Source: Gemmatimonadales bacterium
GTDB taxonomy: Bacteria; Gemmatimonadota; Gemmatimonadetes; Gemmatimonadales; GWC2-71-9
Assembly (NCBI GenBank): GCA_036500345.1
Contig: DASYCE010000010.1
Coordinates: 1-64,000, forward strand
Direction: 5' to 3'
DNA: 64,000 nucleotides
The number at the start of each line of letters is the position of its first letter. Within the stretch, counting starts at the first letter, position 1. The notes under the pieces were generated by a model. The model had not been told where the DNA came from. It did no database searches and was given only the letters and a program-made list of their open reading frames with translations. Below are positions 41,947 to 50,992 of this stretch, piece by piece. A program made the position numbers and the translations under genes.

Positions 41947-42441
41947 TCAGAACGGCAAATCGTCGTCCTCGGCGTCGAGCGCCTCGGGAAGATCGTCGAA
42001 CGAATCGTCCTTCTTGGGCGCCGCCGCGGAAGCGCCGCTCTTCGCCGGCGCGCGCGAACCGCTCCAGCTGCCGCCTTCAGCCCCCTCGCCCTTCCCCGAA
42101 AGCAGGATCAGCTCGCGGCCGTTGATCTCGGTGGAGTACCGCGTCTGGCCGTCCTTGTCTTGCCAAGTGCGGTAGTCGATCTCCCCCTCGACGAAGATCT
42201 TGTCGCCCTTCTTGCAATACCGTTCGACCAGGTCGGCGAGCTGCTGGCCATTCCCCTTGGTATTCCAGAAGATGACCCGGTGCCACGCCGTCTTTTCCTG
42301 CTTTTGACCGTCGGCGCCCTTCCACTGGCGCGACGTGGCGAGCGACACCGTCGCGACGCGTCCGCCATTGGACGTACTGCGGACTTCGGGATCGGCGCCG
42401 AGGTTGCCGATCAAGGTGACTTTGTTGAGGCTCTTGCTCAT
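41947..42441 (-). CDS. ssb: Single-stranded DNA-binding protein
   Basis: A 164-residue OB-fold SSB. The fold spans about 1-112 (NKVTLIGNLGADPEVRST, TAWHRVIFWN, KGDKIFVEGEIDYRTW), followed by a flexible Gly/Ser/Ala linker and the acidic protein-docking tail DDDLPF. ATG 42441 follows a GGAG at good distance; the 23 codons upstream are outside the family. It is encoded downstream of rimI on the same strand. Confidence 0.96.
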   Translation of the reverse strand: MSKSLNKVTLIGNLGADPEVRSTSNGGRVATVSLATSRQWKGADGQKQEKTAWHRVIFWNTKGNGQQLADLVERYCKKGDKIFVEGEIDYRTWQDKDGQTRYSTEINGRELILLSGKGEGAEGGSWSGSRAPAKSGASAAAPKKDDSFDDLPEALDAEDDDLPF

Positions 42442-42499
42442 GGTGCGCTCCTGAATGGTTCGATGCGAAGTAGTCGTGCGGACCCGTGAATCTGTGGTG

Positions 42500-43003
42500 T
42501 CAGTCGGCATCCACCGTTTCCGGCGAACGCAACGGTGATCTTGCGGACGCGGCCGGATCGATGTCGAGACGGAGGATCAAGGCGTCCTCCGCCGGACGCC
42601 GATAATAGTCAGGGCGAAGGCCGGCAATCACAAATCCGGCCGCCTGATAGAGCGCGCGCGCCGGCTCATTCGACACCCGCACCTCGAGCCACGCCGATCG
42701 ACCCCCGGCGGCGCGGATCTGGTCGAGTGCCGCGGCCAGGAGTTGCCTCCCGATTCCGCGCCGGCGCCGGTCCGGCATCGTGCCGACCGAAAGGATCTCT
42801 CCCTCGTCGACGACAACGCGGCCGAGGAGATACCCGGCGAGGCCGTCCGCATCCTCGGCCACGATCAGCACGACGCCGGGCCAGGTCAGCGCTTCGCGAA
42901 GCTGTTCCTCGGTCCACGGATCGCTGAACGCCGCTCGCTCGAGATCGGCGAGCGTCGCGACGTCAGCGCGCGATCCCGGGCGTAGCCGGCAGGGCTCTGC
43001 CAT
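42500..43003 (-). CDS. rimI: Ribosomal-protein-alanine N-acetyltransferase RimI-like (GNAT)
   Basis: GNAT acetyltransferase of 167 residues. The acetyl-CoA loop is VGTMPDRRRRGIGRQLL, followed by WLEVRVSNEPARALYQAAGF, the typical RimI ending. RimI acetylates the N-terminus of ribosomal protein S18 in E. coli. The gene starts inside the tsaB 3' end (41-base overlap); there is no later start before the family homology begins. The tsaB-rimI order is common in bacteria, supporting the call. Confidence 0.88.
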   Translation of the reverse strand: MAEPCRLRPGSRADVATLADLERAAFSDPWTEEQLREALTWPGVVLIVAEDADGLAGYLLGRVVVDEGEILSVGTMPDRRRRGIGRQLLAAALDQIRAAGGRSAWLEVRVSNEPARALYQAAGFVIAGLRPDYYRRPAEDALILRLDIDPAASARSPLRSPETVDAD

Positions 43004-43682
43004 GCGCTCGCTCCCAGACCGCCTGTGCTTCGGCCGGACGGCCGTAGTCGGGTTCCCAGTCCCCATGATTTTCGACCGCGACCGTCCCGCCCGATCGTCG
43101 ATCGATCTCGAGCAGCCACCGCGCATCGGGGAGCGCATCGACGCCGGTTACCGGAACGCATCCCGTGACCGCCTCCACCGCATCGACCATCGCCGCCGGA
43201 ATCGATCCGACCACCACGTCGATCGCGCCGAAGCGCGCCAGACCGTCGGGCGCGATCGCCCGCGGGGCATCGCCGATCTGCTCGATCCGTTGGGCCTCGA
43301 TGCGCCAGCATCCGGCGAAGAGGTCGCCACGCAAGGCATCGCTCACCGCGAGGACGACGCCGCCGCCCGTCGGTGCATGCGCCGCGGCGCGGATCAGCAG
43401 CGACGGCGCGACCCGCCATTCCACGTCGCGATGCCAGACGAGCGCCTTCGCCGCGGCAGTCGCGACGCGCAAACCAGTGAACGAACCCGGACCATCTCCG
43501 GTCACGATCCGGCCGATACTCGCGGCCGTCAGATCGAGCTCGGCCAGGACGCCGTTGAAGAGCGTGAGCAGTTCGGTCGCGTGGCGGCGGGATCCGTCGA
43601 CATGCCGGGTCGCGACGCGGGTCCCATCGGTTGCCGCGACGGTACACCGGTCCGACGCACTGTCGAAGGCGAGCGTGATCAT
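42963..43682 (-). CDS. tsaB: tRNA threonylcarbamoyladenosine biosynthesis protein TsaB
   Basis: ASKHA-fold protein of 239 residues, the scaffold partner of TsaD and TsaE in making t6A37 of ANN-decoding tRNAs. The N-terminus [16 protein letters not shown] is the usual TsaB start, followed by RHATELLTLFNGVLAEL and GDGPGSFTGLRVATAAAKAL, the signature of the family. The ATG overlaps the tsaE stop (ATGA). TsaD and TsaC are not in the window. Confidence 0.93.
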   Translation of the reverse strand: MITLAFDSASDRCTVAATDGTRVATRHVDGSRRHATELLTLFNGVLAELDLTAASIGRIVTGDGPGSFTGLRVATAAAKALVWHRDVEWRVAPSLLIRAAAHAPTGGGVVLAVSDALRGDLFAGCWRIEAQRIEQIGDAPRAIAPDGLARFGAIDVVVGSIPAAMVDAVEAVTGCVPVTGVDALPDARWLLEIDRRSGGTVAVENHGDWEPDYGRPAEAQAVWERAHGRALPATPGIAR

Positions 43683-44083
43683 GCGAAGTCGACCACCCGG
43701 CTGTCGGCGTCGGCGTGATCGAGCCGGACTCGAAGCGTCGGCGCCGGCGCCCACGCCCCGGCACGCTCGGGCCACTCGATGATCAGCAGGTCGGCCGTGA
43801 CCAGCGATTGCCAGTCGAGATCCGCCGCGTCATCCGGGGTCCGGAGCCGGTAGCAATCGACGTGATAGATGTCCCCGTGCGCACCGACGTAGTGATGCAC
43901 CAGCGCGTACGTCGGTGAGTTGGCGCCGTGAACGACACCACGCGCCTGCACCATCGCGCGGGCGAGCGTGGTCTTCCCCGCACCGAGCGGCCCTTCGAGC
44001 CAGACGACGCTTCCTGCCGCGAGCTCGCGTCCCCAGTTGCGGCCCATCGCCTCGACAGCGTCGAGCGGAAGTGGCGCGGTCAT
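43679..44083 (-). CDS. tsaE: tRNA threonylcarbamoyladenosine biosynthesis ATPase TsaE
   Basis: P-loop protein of 134 residues with Walker [14 protein letters not shown] (31-39 core), [10 protein letters not shown] and YHVDCYRL, then [11 protein letters not shown]; these are the standard TsaE signatures. It acts with TsaB and TsaD in the t6A cycle. The ATG overlaps the uvrB stop (ATGA), and tsaB follows with another ATGA. Confidence 0.94.
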   Translation of the reverse strand: MTAPLPLDAVEAMGRNWGRELAAGSVVWLEGPLGAGKTTLARAMVQARGVVHGANSPTYALVHHYVGAHGDIYHVDCYRLRTPDDAADLDWQSLVTADLLIIEWPERAGAWAPAPTLRVRLDHADADSRVVDFA

Positions 44084-46116
44084 CGCCGCGACAACCTGAC
44101 CGCCGGGCGCACCACGTCGGGCGCCGTGGCGGCTCGCAGATCGTTGAGCTGGTCACGCAGCATCGCCGCGAGTTCGAATTCGAGATTCGCCGCGGCTTCG
44201 CGCATCTGCTGTTCGAGCGCCGCCATCGCGGCCGCCCGCTGCGCCGGATCGTGCAGATCGGCCGTCGGCGGCTTCGGCTTGCCGCGCCCTTCCTGTCGCT
44301 CGGTCCGCTGATCGGCGACGTGCGTCGACAGCCGCACCTCGTCGAGTGACTTCACGATCGACATCGGCGTGATGTTGTGCTCGATGTTGTACGCCCGCTG
44401 GATCTCGCGCCGGCGCGCCATCTCGGCGAGGGCGCGCTCCATCGACCCGGTGATCCGGTCGGCGTAGAGAATCGCCCGTCCGTTGACGTTGCGTGCCGCG
44501 CGCCCGCACGTCTGGATCAGCGACCGGTCGCTGCGCAAGAATCCTTCCTGATCGGCGTCGAGAATCGCCACCAGCGATACCTCGGGGAGATCGAGCCCTT
44601 CGCGCAGCAGGTTGATCCCGACGAGGACGTCGAATTCGCCCAGCCGCAATCCGCGCAGGATCTCGACCCGCTCGATCGCGTCGATGTCGCTGTGCAGGTA
44701 GCGCACCCGCACGTTGTGTTGCTGCAGGTAGTCGGTCAGATCCTCGGACATCCGCTTGGTGAGCGTCGTCACCAGCACCCGTTCGTGCCGGGCGGTGCGC
44801 ACCCGGATCTGTTCGAGCAGATCGTCGACCTGGCCGCGCACCGGCCGGATATCGACTTCGGGATCGATGAGCCCGGTCGGCCGGATGATCTGTTCGACGG
44901 CGTGGCCGCCGCTCAGGCCGAGCTCGTATTCGCCGGGCGTTGCCGAGACCGAAATCATCCGCGGGACGAGCGCCTTGAACTCCTCGAACCGGAGCGGCCG
45001 GTTGTCGAGCGCGGACGGGAGACGGAAGCCGTATTCGACGAGGACTTCCTTGCGCGCGCGATCGCCGTTGTACATCCCGCCGATCTGCGGCAGCGACACA
45101 TGCGATTCGTCGACGACGACGAGATAGTCCGGCGGGAAGTAGTCGAGCAGACACGCCGGCCGTTCTCCCTCCGCGCGTCCCGACAGGTGCCGCGAATAAT
45201 TCTCGACGCCGGCGCAGGTGCCGACTTCGAGGAGCATCTCGACGTCGAACGTCGTCCGGGATTCGAGCCGCTGCGCTTCGAGGAGTTTGCCGGCGGTGCG
45301 GAGTTCGCGCAGCCGCTCGGCGAGCTCGTCGCGAATCAGCCGGACTGCGCGCTCGATCGTCGGCCGCTGCATCACGAAGTGCTTGGCGGGATAGATGGCG
45401 CAGCGGTCGAGCTGCGCGATCGGATTGCCGGTCAGCGGATGGAATCGCGTGATCCGCTCGACGTCGTCACCCCAGAGCTCGATCCGCACCGCCTGCTCGG
45501 CATACGCCGGATAGATCTCGATGGTGTCGCCGCGCACCCGGAAGGTGCCGGGCTCGAACGACACGTCGTTGCGCTGATACTGGATCCCGACGAGATCGGA
45601 GAGGATCGCGTCACGCCCCCGCCGCTCGCCGACGGCGACGCCGACCATCAGCGCGCGGTACGCCGCCGGATCGCCAAGGCCGTAGATCGCCGACACCGTC
45701 GACACGATGACGACGTCCTCCCGCTCCATCAGCGAGGAGGTGGCCCGCAACCGCAGCGATTCGAGATCCTGGTTGATCGACGCGTCCTTCTCGATGTAGA
45801 CGTCGGTCGATGGGACGTACGCTTCGGGCTGGTAGTAGTCGTAGTACGAGACGAAATACTCGACCGCGTTGGCCGGGAGAAACTGGCGGAATTCGCCGTA
45901 GAGCTGTGCCGCGAGGGTCTTGTTGTGGCTCAGGACGAGGGTCGGCTTGCGCCACGCCGCGATGGCGTGAGCCAGCGTCATCGTCTTCCCGCTCCCCGTC
46001 ACCCCCAGCAACGTCTGATAACGCTCACCCGCGGCAAGCCCGGCGGCGAGCTTGGCAATCGCAGCAGGCTGGTCGCCGGCCGGGGCAAATGGGGCGCGAA
46101 CGTCGAATTCAGGCAT
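44080..46116 (-). CDS. uvrB: UvrABC excinuclease subunit B
   Basis: DNA-repair helicase of 678 residues that verifies lesions and loads UvrC. Visible are Walker A GVTGSGKT (38-45), the beta-hairpin region [86 protein letters not shown], the [10 protein letters not shown] motif VI and a C-terminal UVR domain ([19 protein letters not shown]). ATG 46116 is chosen; a TATATT stands six bases before it. It heads the uvrB-tsaE-tsaB-rimI-ssb run. Confidence 0.97.
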   Translation of the reverse strand: MPEFDVRAPFAPAGDQPAAIAKLAAGLAAGERYQTLLGVTGSGKTMTLAHAIAAWRKPTLVLSHNKTLAAQLYGEFRQFLPANAVEYFVSYYDYYQPEAYVPSTDVYIEKDASINQDLESLRLRATSSLMEREDVVIVSTVSAIYGLGDPAAYRALMVGVAVGERRGRDAILSDLVGIQYQRNDVSFEPGTFRVRGDTIEIYPAYAEQAVRIELWGDDVERITRFHPLTGNPIAQLDRCAIYPAKHFVMQRPTIERAVRLIRDELAERLRELRTAGKLLEAQRLESRTTFDVEMLLEVGTCAGVENYSRHLSGRAEGERPACLLDYFPPDYLVVVDESHVSLPQIGGMYNGDRARKEVLVEYGFRLPSALDNRPLRFEEFKALVPRMISVSATPGEYELGLSGGHAVEQIIRPTGLIDPEVDIRPVRGQVDDLLEQIRVRTARHERVLVTTLTKRMSEDLTDYLQQHNVRVRYLHSDIDAIERVEILRGLRLGEFDVLVGINLLREGLDLPEVSLVAILDADQEGFLRSDRSLIQTCGRAARNVNGRAILYADRITGSMERALAEMARRREIQRAYNIEHNITPMSIVKSLDEVRLSTHVADQRTERQEGRGKPKPPTADLHDPAQRAAAMAALEQQMREAAANLEFELAAMLRDQLNDLRAATAPDVVRPAVRLSRR

Positions 46117-46122
46117 CGCTCG

Positions 46123-46128
46123 AATATA
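46123..46128 (-). promoter_or_regulatory. Putative -10 element of uvrB (leaderless start)
   Basis: TATATT on the minus strand, six bases before the ATG at 46116, with no Shine-Dalgarno. It is the closest to consensus (TATAAT) of the -10 candidates listed here. Confidence 0.55.
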
Positions 46129-46147
46129 GTCGAAGACTTCGGGAATT

Positions 46148-46162
46148 GTTCGGTCACTGTTC
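46148..46162. promoter_or_regulatory. Candidate LexA-type box upstream of uvrB (GTTC-N7-GTTC)
   Basis: GTTCGGTCACTGTTC, a direct repeat matching the LexA box described for Alphaproteobacteria. It lies 20 bases upstream of the uvrB -10, where a repressor would cover the -35 region. The eight fixed bases should occur by chance about twice in both strands of 64 kb, so position is the main support. No such box was seen upstream of recA. Confidence 0.3.
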
Positions 46163-46336
46163 ACCGCTGATTATCGCCTCGCGCGGCGCTGCTGCTGCGA
46201 TTCCGCCCCGTCCTGCGCCGATGTGCGGCGCCCGCGGAGATCCTCGTCATCTGCTCGACTGAGATACTCCGCCTCCAGGCGGCGGGTTCCGGCGCGAAGA
46301 TCGACCAGATGTGCCTGACCGACCGAGGCCGCCGCA

Positions 46337-48715
46337 TTGACGACTCCAATCGATCACTCCACCCTCCCGACGAATGGCACCGATCGGGAGGGTGACGACC
46401 ATCCAGACTCGACGCTGACGATCCGCCGGGTCCGCCTGCGCGTCGAGGGGCAGGTCCAGGGCGTCGGCTTCCGAGCCCGGGCCCGACACCTCGCCACGTC
46501 GCTCGGCCTCTCGGGATTCGTCCGCAACGTGGCATCGCACGTCGAGGCGGAAGTCGAAGGGGATCCGAGGGCGATCGACCGATTCCTCGAACTCCTGGCG
46601 ACCGACCTGCCCCCGCGCGCGAGGATCGAGCGGATCCGCACCGACGAGATCCCGCCGACCGGCGACGCGGACTTTGCCGTGTCGCAGAGCCGCGCCGTGC
46701 AATCGCCCGGCCCGTTGATCGCTCCCGACCGGCCGCCGTGCAAGCGCTGTCGCGAGGAGCTGTTCGACCGGACGAATCGACGCTACCGCTACGCGTTCAT
46801 CAATTGCTGCGAGTGCGGCCCACGATTCACGGTCGCAGACCGCCTCCCCTTCGAACGGCGGCACTCCGCGATGGCGTCGTTCACGATGTGCCCCGACTGC
46901 CAGCGCGAATACGACGACACGGCGAGCCAGCGCTTTCATTCGCAGGTCAATGGATGCCCGGAGTGCGGACCGACGTTGCGCCTGATCACCGCCGGCGGAG
47001 AATCGATCCCGGCGACCCCCGACCGGGATGTCGTCGCCATTGCCGCGTCAGCGCTGCGCGAGGGCGGGATCGTCGCGATCAAGTCGGTCGGCGGCTACCA
47101 GTTTTTCTGCCTCGCCAACGACGATGCGGCCGTCGGGATGCTCCGTGACCGCAAGGGGAGCGGCCGCAAGCCGTTCGCCGTCATGGTCCGCGACGTCGCG
47201 GCGGCACTCCGACTCGTCGAAGCCGATCCGAGCACGACGCGGATCTTCAGCGAAAGTGCCGGTCCGATCGTCCTCGCGCCGCGCCGGCGTGATGCGCCGA
47301 TCGCCGGATCGATCGCACCGGGACTCGTCGAACTCGGCGTGGTGATGCCGTTCACTCCGCTGCACCTGCTGCTGATTGCCGGCGTCGGAGAACCGCTGGC
47401 GATCACCAGCGGCAATCGGTCGGGCGAGCCGATGGTGATTGATGACGAGACGGCGGTCGCGCGCCTCGGCGAGATCGCCGACCTGATCCTCCTCGACAGT
47501 CGTCCGATCCGGAGCGCCGTCGATGCGTCCGTGGTTCGCCCGGTCGCTGGAACCGATCGGCATCGGACCCAGGTCATCCGGCGCTCGTGCGGGCTCGTGC
47601 CGGGAACGATCTCGCTGCCGCATGACACCGCGCCACTGATCGCCTGCGGTGCGGAGTTCGACCACACCTTCTCGCTCGCGTCGGGGCGTCGCACCTTCGT
47701 CAGCCAGCCGCTCGGCGACCTCAGCAGTGATGGCATGCTCGACCTGCTGCGCAGCAGCGTCACGCGGGCTGAATCACTGCTCGGGGTGACGCCGCGCTTT
47801 GTGGTGCGCGACGCCGATCCGGATTCGATCTCCACGAAGTATTCGCGCGAACGTCGCGACCTCACCGCGATCACGGTCCAGCATCACCACGCACACTTCG
47901 CGGCGTGTCTCGCCGAACACGAGATCACCCACCAGGCAATCGGGGTGATCTACGACGGCCCCGGCACAGGGCTCGACGGCTCGACATGGGGCGGCGAGTT
48001 CCTCGTCGGAGGGATCGCGGAGTCGCGCCGCGCCGGCCACCTGCGACCGATCGGACTTTCGGCGCGCGACGCGGCGATACGGCACCCGTGGCAGCTCGGT
48101 TGCGCCTGGCTGACCGACACTGCCGCGATCGTCCCGCCATTGCCGGCCGTGCTCCGCGCCGCCGTCGATCCGGACGATTGGCACCGTGCCGCGGAATCGA
48201 GCCGGAGCGCGGGAGCTCTGCGGACCAGCGCGATGTCCGACCTCCTCGACGCGATGGCCGCGCTCACGGGGCTCGTGTCGCACGCTTCGTATCGCGGACA
48301 AGGCGCCGCCGAATTCGAAGCCGCCGCCGATCTGTGGGAATGGTCGTCGTATACCATCGACGTCCAGTACAACTCCAACGACATGGTGATCCTCGATCCG
48401 AGACCGATGGTGCTCGCAGTTGCGCGCGATGCGGCGCGCGGATGGAGCGCCGGATCGATCGGCGCGCGCGTCCACTCGGCCATCGCGATCGCAACGCTCA
48501 AGGGCGTGCGCGTCGTCGCCGAGGCGACGGGGCTGGATACCGTGGTGTTGAGCGGGAGTGTCTTCCAGAATCGCCGGCTGCTGGTTGATCTCTTCCAGCT
48601 GCTCTCAGCCGATCGCCTGCGCGTCGTCGTGCCATCGACACTTCCGGTCAACGACGGCGGGATTTCGTACGGGCAGGCGGCAGCTGCCGCCGCACGGTTG
48701 GCGCTGCTTCACTGA
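46337..48715 (+). CDS. hypF: [NiFe]-hydrogenase maturation carbamoyltransferase HypF
   Basis: A complete 792-residue HypF, the enzyme that makes and transfers carbamoyl groups to HypE for the cyanide ligands of [NiFe] hydrogenase. It contains an acylphosphatase domain (VEGQVQGVGFR, about 28-118), a zinc-finger pair with four Cys-x2-Cys (135/138, 157/160, 185/188, 207/210), a YrdC-like domain (IVAIKSVGGYQFFC, DRKGSGRKPFAVMVRD, AITSGNRSGEP) and a Kae1-like C-terminus (VQHHHAHFAACLAEHE, VVLSGSVFQNRRL). The start is a TTG at 46337; no ATG or GTG lies between it and the acylphosphatase domain. No other hyp or hydrogenase gene is in the window. Confidence 0.9.
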   Translation: MTTPIDHSTLPTNGTDREGDDHPDSTLTIRRVRLRVEGQVQGVGFRARARHLATSLGLSGFVRNVASHVEAEVEGDPRAIDRFLELLATDLPPRARIERIRTDEIPPTGDADFAVSQSRAVQSPGPLIAPDRPPCKRCREELFDRTNRRYRYAFINCCECGPRFTVADRLPFERRHSAMASFTMCPDCQREYDDTASQRFHSQVNGCPECGPTLRLITAGGESIPATPDRDVVAIAASALREGGIVAIKSVGGYQFFCLANDDAAVGMLRDRKGSGRKPFAVMVRDVAAALRLVEADPSTTRIFSESAGPIVLAPRRRDAPIAGSIAPGLVELGVVMPFTPLHLLLIAGVGEPLAITSGNRSGEPMVIDDETAVARLGEIADLILLDSRPIRSAVDASVVRPVAGTDRHRTQVIRRSCGLVPGTISLPHDTAPLIACGAEFDHTFSLASGRRTFVSQPLGDLSSDGMLDLLRSSVTRAESLLGVTPRFVVRDADPDSISTKYSRERRDLTAITVQHHHAHFAACLAEHEITHQAIGVIYDGPGTGLDGSTWGGEFLVGGIAESRRAGHLRPIGLSARDAAIRHPWQLGCAWLTDTAAIVPPLPAVLRAAVDPDDWHRAAESSRSAGALRTSAMSDLLDAMAALTGLVSHASYRGQGAAEFEAAADLWEWSSYTIDVQYNSNDMVILDPRPMVLAVARDAARGWSAGSIGARVHSAIAIATLKGVRVVAEATGLDTVVLSGSVFQNRRLLVDLFQLLSADRLRVVVPSTLPVNDGGISYGQAAAAAARLALLH

Positions 48716-48730
48716 TTCGCGGCCGATCCC

Positions 48731-48748
48731 GGTCGATTTCGATCGACC
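48731..48748. terminator. UUCG-capped hairpin between convergent genes
   Basis: GGTCGAT and its complement ATCGACC flank a TTCG tetraloop in the 49-base gap between hypF and the EVE gene. No long U run follows, but the position suits a two-way terminator. Confidence 0.5.
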
Positions 48749-48764
48749 TCATCGGTGCCCAGTG

Positions 48765-49175
48765 CTACTTGACGCCCATCTTCCTGAGAATCTCGCGATG
48801 CTCCGGCGTCACCGGCATGCACGACAGCCGCGAAATCCGGACGAGCGCCATCGTGGCGAGGCGCTTGTCTCCCTTGATCTGCGCCAGCGTGACCGGCGTC
48901 CTGAGCGGGTGCACCGGCGCAACGTCGACGACGGCACGCTTCGGGTCGTCGAGCTTGGGGTCGGGATAGCCGCCGCGGGTGATCCTGGCGATTCCGACGA
49001 TGGCGCGGTCGTCACCAGAGTGATAGATCAGCGCTTCGTCGCCGCTCTTCATCGCGCGCAGGTGAATCAGCGCAGCGGGCGCGGTGACGCCGTCCCATAC
49101 CGTCTTCCCGTCGCGCACGAGATCATCCCATGAATAGGTCGACGGCTCGGACTTGAGGATCCATGAGCTGGGCAT
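48765..49175 (-). CDS. EVE/PUA-like domain protein (modified-base reader)
   Basis: A 136-residue single EVE domain. The signature start SSWILKSEPSTYSWDDL and WDGVTAPAALIHLRAMKSGDEALIYHSG (split: WDGVTAPAALIH, LRAMKSGDEALIYH) identify the family, which binds modified bases in DNA or RNA by base flipping. In bacteria its target is usually unknown. The ATG is preceded at five bases by TAGGTT, giving another leaderless-type start. It is convergent with hypF and divergent from the lipoprotein gene. Confidence 0.88.
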   Translation of the reverse strand: MPSSWILKSEPSTYSWDDLVRDGKTVWDGVTAPAALIHLRAMKSGDEALIYHSGDDRAIVGIARITRGGYPDPKLDDPKRAVVDVAPVHPLRTPVTLAQIKGDKRLATMALVRISRLSCMPVTPEHREILRKMGVK

Positions 49176-49180
49176 TCCAG

Positions 49181-49186
49181 AACCTA
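49181..49186 (-). promoter_or_regulatory. Putative -10 element of the EVE gene (leaderless start)
   Basis: TAGGTT on the minus strand, five bases before the ATG at 49175, no Shine-Dalgarno. Confidence 0.4.
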
Positions 49187-49448
49187 CCTTGAGACTTGAT
49201 CCTTCGTCGCAAATCATGGTGAATCGATCCCGGCGATCGCCACCGACCCCATCCGATAATCTCGCACCATCGCCGTCGTTCTGCGAGCCGACAATCATCA
49301 CGCCTTCCTCGCCGACTCGCCTTCGTCGTCAATTGTGCAGCCGACGGCACCGTCGATGGTCATACTTCGGTGCGTCACGAACAACGAGCCCGATCACCCT
49401 TCAGATCCCAGGACCAGACGCACCCAACTTTCCTGTGAGGGAACCACG

Positions 49449-50327
49449 ATGATTCGCACACGATTCCTGGTTGCCGCCCTGGTGGTGGCAGCCGCCGCGT
49501 GCAGCAGCAACGATATGGCATCGACGCAGGGTACGACTACCGACAACGCAGTGGTGAGCGGCGACGTCGCCGCCGCTGCCGCCGACGGTGTCGCCGAGGA
49601 TGTCGACGTGATGACCGGGATGGACGGCTCGATCGGCAACGTCTCGTCCGGGATGAACGCCGTGTCGAACGACGACGGCATGGACGACCATCCTGACGGA
49701 TTTCATCCGGGGCTGCTCGGATGCCTTCTCACCGGGCACTTCTTCAACTGCCCGCGGATGGATGACGACGGCTTGATGGTCGACCGGACCGTCACCTTCA
49801 TGGCGGCCGACGGATCGACCGAAACGGCGTTCGATCCGCTCCTGACCGCATCGATCCATATCGTGACCGATGTCAGCGGCGACCGCACGCACGGCGGGTT
49901 CTCCGCCACCGCTGCGCGGCACCGCGACTTCACCATCACCGGCCTGGCGGGGACGGAGACCACCCGCACCGTCAACGGCACCAGCGCAGACACCATCACC
50001 AGGTCGCGGATCTCGCACTCCGACGGGACGACGCGTTCGTACACGTTTACCGCCAACGCGACGGTGACCGACGTGGTCCTCCCGGTGAATCATCACGACG
50101 GACACAACGGATTTCCGCAGTCCGGAACTGTGACCCGTACCTTCACCGCGATGGCGACCGCGGGACCCGATTCGGGGATGACCTTCACCCGCACGGTGAC
50201 GATCACCTTCAACGGCACGTCGACGGTGAGTGGCACGGTGAATGGAACGGCATTCACCTTTGATCTGGTCGGGCATACCGATGATGACGGGCACGGACAT
50301 GGGGACGGCGACGGCGGAGGTCACTGA
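49449..50327 (+). CDS. Predicted lipoprotein with His/Asp-rich tail, unknown function
   Basis: A 292-residue secreted protein. The signal peptide ends in a lipobox (LVVAAAAC, Cys18). The mature part is rich in Thr, Asp and Gly, with beta-strand repeats around RTVTFMAADGSTETAF, SRISHSDGTTRSYTF and RTFTAMATAGPD, suggesting a beta-sandwich or propeller-like surface protein. The C-terminus is a run of His, Asp and Gly (DDDGHGHGDGDGGGH), likely metal-binding. GAGGGAACC before the ATG can serve as the Shine-Dalgarno. I do not recognise a family. Confidence 0.7.
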   Translation: MIRTRFLVAALVVAAAACSSNDMASTQGTTTDNAVVSGDVAAAAADGVAEDVDVMTGMDGSIGNVSSGMNAVSNDDGMDDHPDGFHPGLLGCLLTGHFFNCPRMDDDGLMVDRTVTFMAADGSTETAFDPLLTASIHIVTDVSGDRTHGGFSATAARHRDFTITGLAGTETTRTVNGTSADTITRSRISHSDGTTRSYTFTANATVTDVVLPVNHHDGHNGFPQSGTVTRTFTAMATAGPDSGMTFTRTVTITFNGTSTVSGTVNGTAFTFDLVGHTDDDGHGHGDGDGGGH

Positions 50328-50344
50328 GCCCTCGTCCTGAGCGA

Positions 50345-50408
50345 AGCGGCGTTCGCCGCTGAGTCGAAGGACCGGCTGGATCAGCTTGATCTGGCCGGTC
50401 CTTCGACT
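50345..50408. repeat. REP-like double hairpin
   Basis: Two adjacent palindromes after the lipoprotein stop. The first is AGCGGCG/CGCCGCT with a 2-base loop (50345-50360). The second is a perfect 15-base stem (50362-50376 with 50394-50408), whose loop contains a further GATCA/TGATC pair. The flanking sequence GTCCTGAGCGAAGCGG...CTGAGTCGAAGGAC looks like a mosaic interspersed repeat. It may also terminate the lipoprotein transcript. Confidence 0.6.
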
Positions 50409-50451
50409 GTGCGCTGCTATTCTTGAGGAATTCACGGAGGAATTCTGCAGC

Positions 50452-50985
50452 ATGGCGAAACTTGTTTTCGGAATGAGTCAGTCCCTCGACGGGTACGTCG
50501 ACCACATGAAGCTGGGGCCTCCAGCGCCAGCAGCGTTCCGTCACTTCCTCGACCATGTGCGGAGCGTGACCGGCTGCCTGTACGGTCGCCGCCTCTACGA
50601 AATCATGACCTATTGGGACGACGACCTGCCCGACTGGGACGCGGACGATCGCGAGTTCGCGGTGGCGTGGCGGAGCAAGCCGAAGTGGGTGGTGTCGCGC
50701 TCGCTCAAGTCAGTCGGACCCAACGCCACGCTGATCGCGGAAGACGTCGACGGTGCGGTACGCAGGCTGAAGAGTGAGCTGGAGGGCGAGATTGACGTGG
50801 GCGGCCCGGTCCTGGCGCAGAGCCTGACGGCGGCAGGTCTCATCGACGAGTATCGCCTCTACCTCCGCCCCGTCGTCCTCGGAAGCGGCACGCCATTCTT
50901 CGGCGCCCCGCTGCCGCCGCTTCATCTGGTGGGGACCGATCTCATCGCCGAGGATCTGATTCGCCTGACGTACGTGCCTGCCTGA
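50452..50985 (+). CDS. RibD C-terminal/dihydrofolate-reductase-fold protein
   Basis: A 177-residue stand-alone RibD-C-domain protein. It begins with KLVFGMSQSLDGYVD and continues with CLYGRRLYEIMTYW, VVSRSLKSVGPNATLI, DVGGPVLAQSLTAAGLID and YLRPVVLGSGTPFF, the usual pattern of YyaP/YwjB-type reductases. The nucleotide is probably NADPH; the substrate is not known. GGAGG 13 bases before the ATG is a possible ribosome site. It follows the double hairpin and converges with the RelA gene. Confidence 0.85.
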   Translation: MAKLVFGMSQSLDGYVDHMKLGPPAPAAFRHFLDHVRSVTGCLYGRRLYEIMTYWDDDLPDWDADDREFAVAWRSKPKWVVSRSLKSVGPNATLIAEDVDGAVRRLKSELEGEIDVGGPVLAQSLTAAGLIDEYRLYLRPVVLGSGTPFFGAPLPPLHLVGTDLIAEDLIRLTYVPA

Positions 50986-50992
50986 TCTCGCC

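Noticed and set aside
46161-46336. Minus-strand frame between uvrB and hypF reading like a small protein (AASVGQAHLVDLRAG...)
   Set aside because: The only in-frame start is ATT, and a stop lies two codons before it. No Shine-Dalgarno and no known family, so it is left as intergenic.
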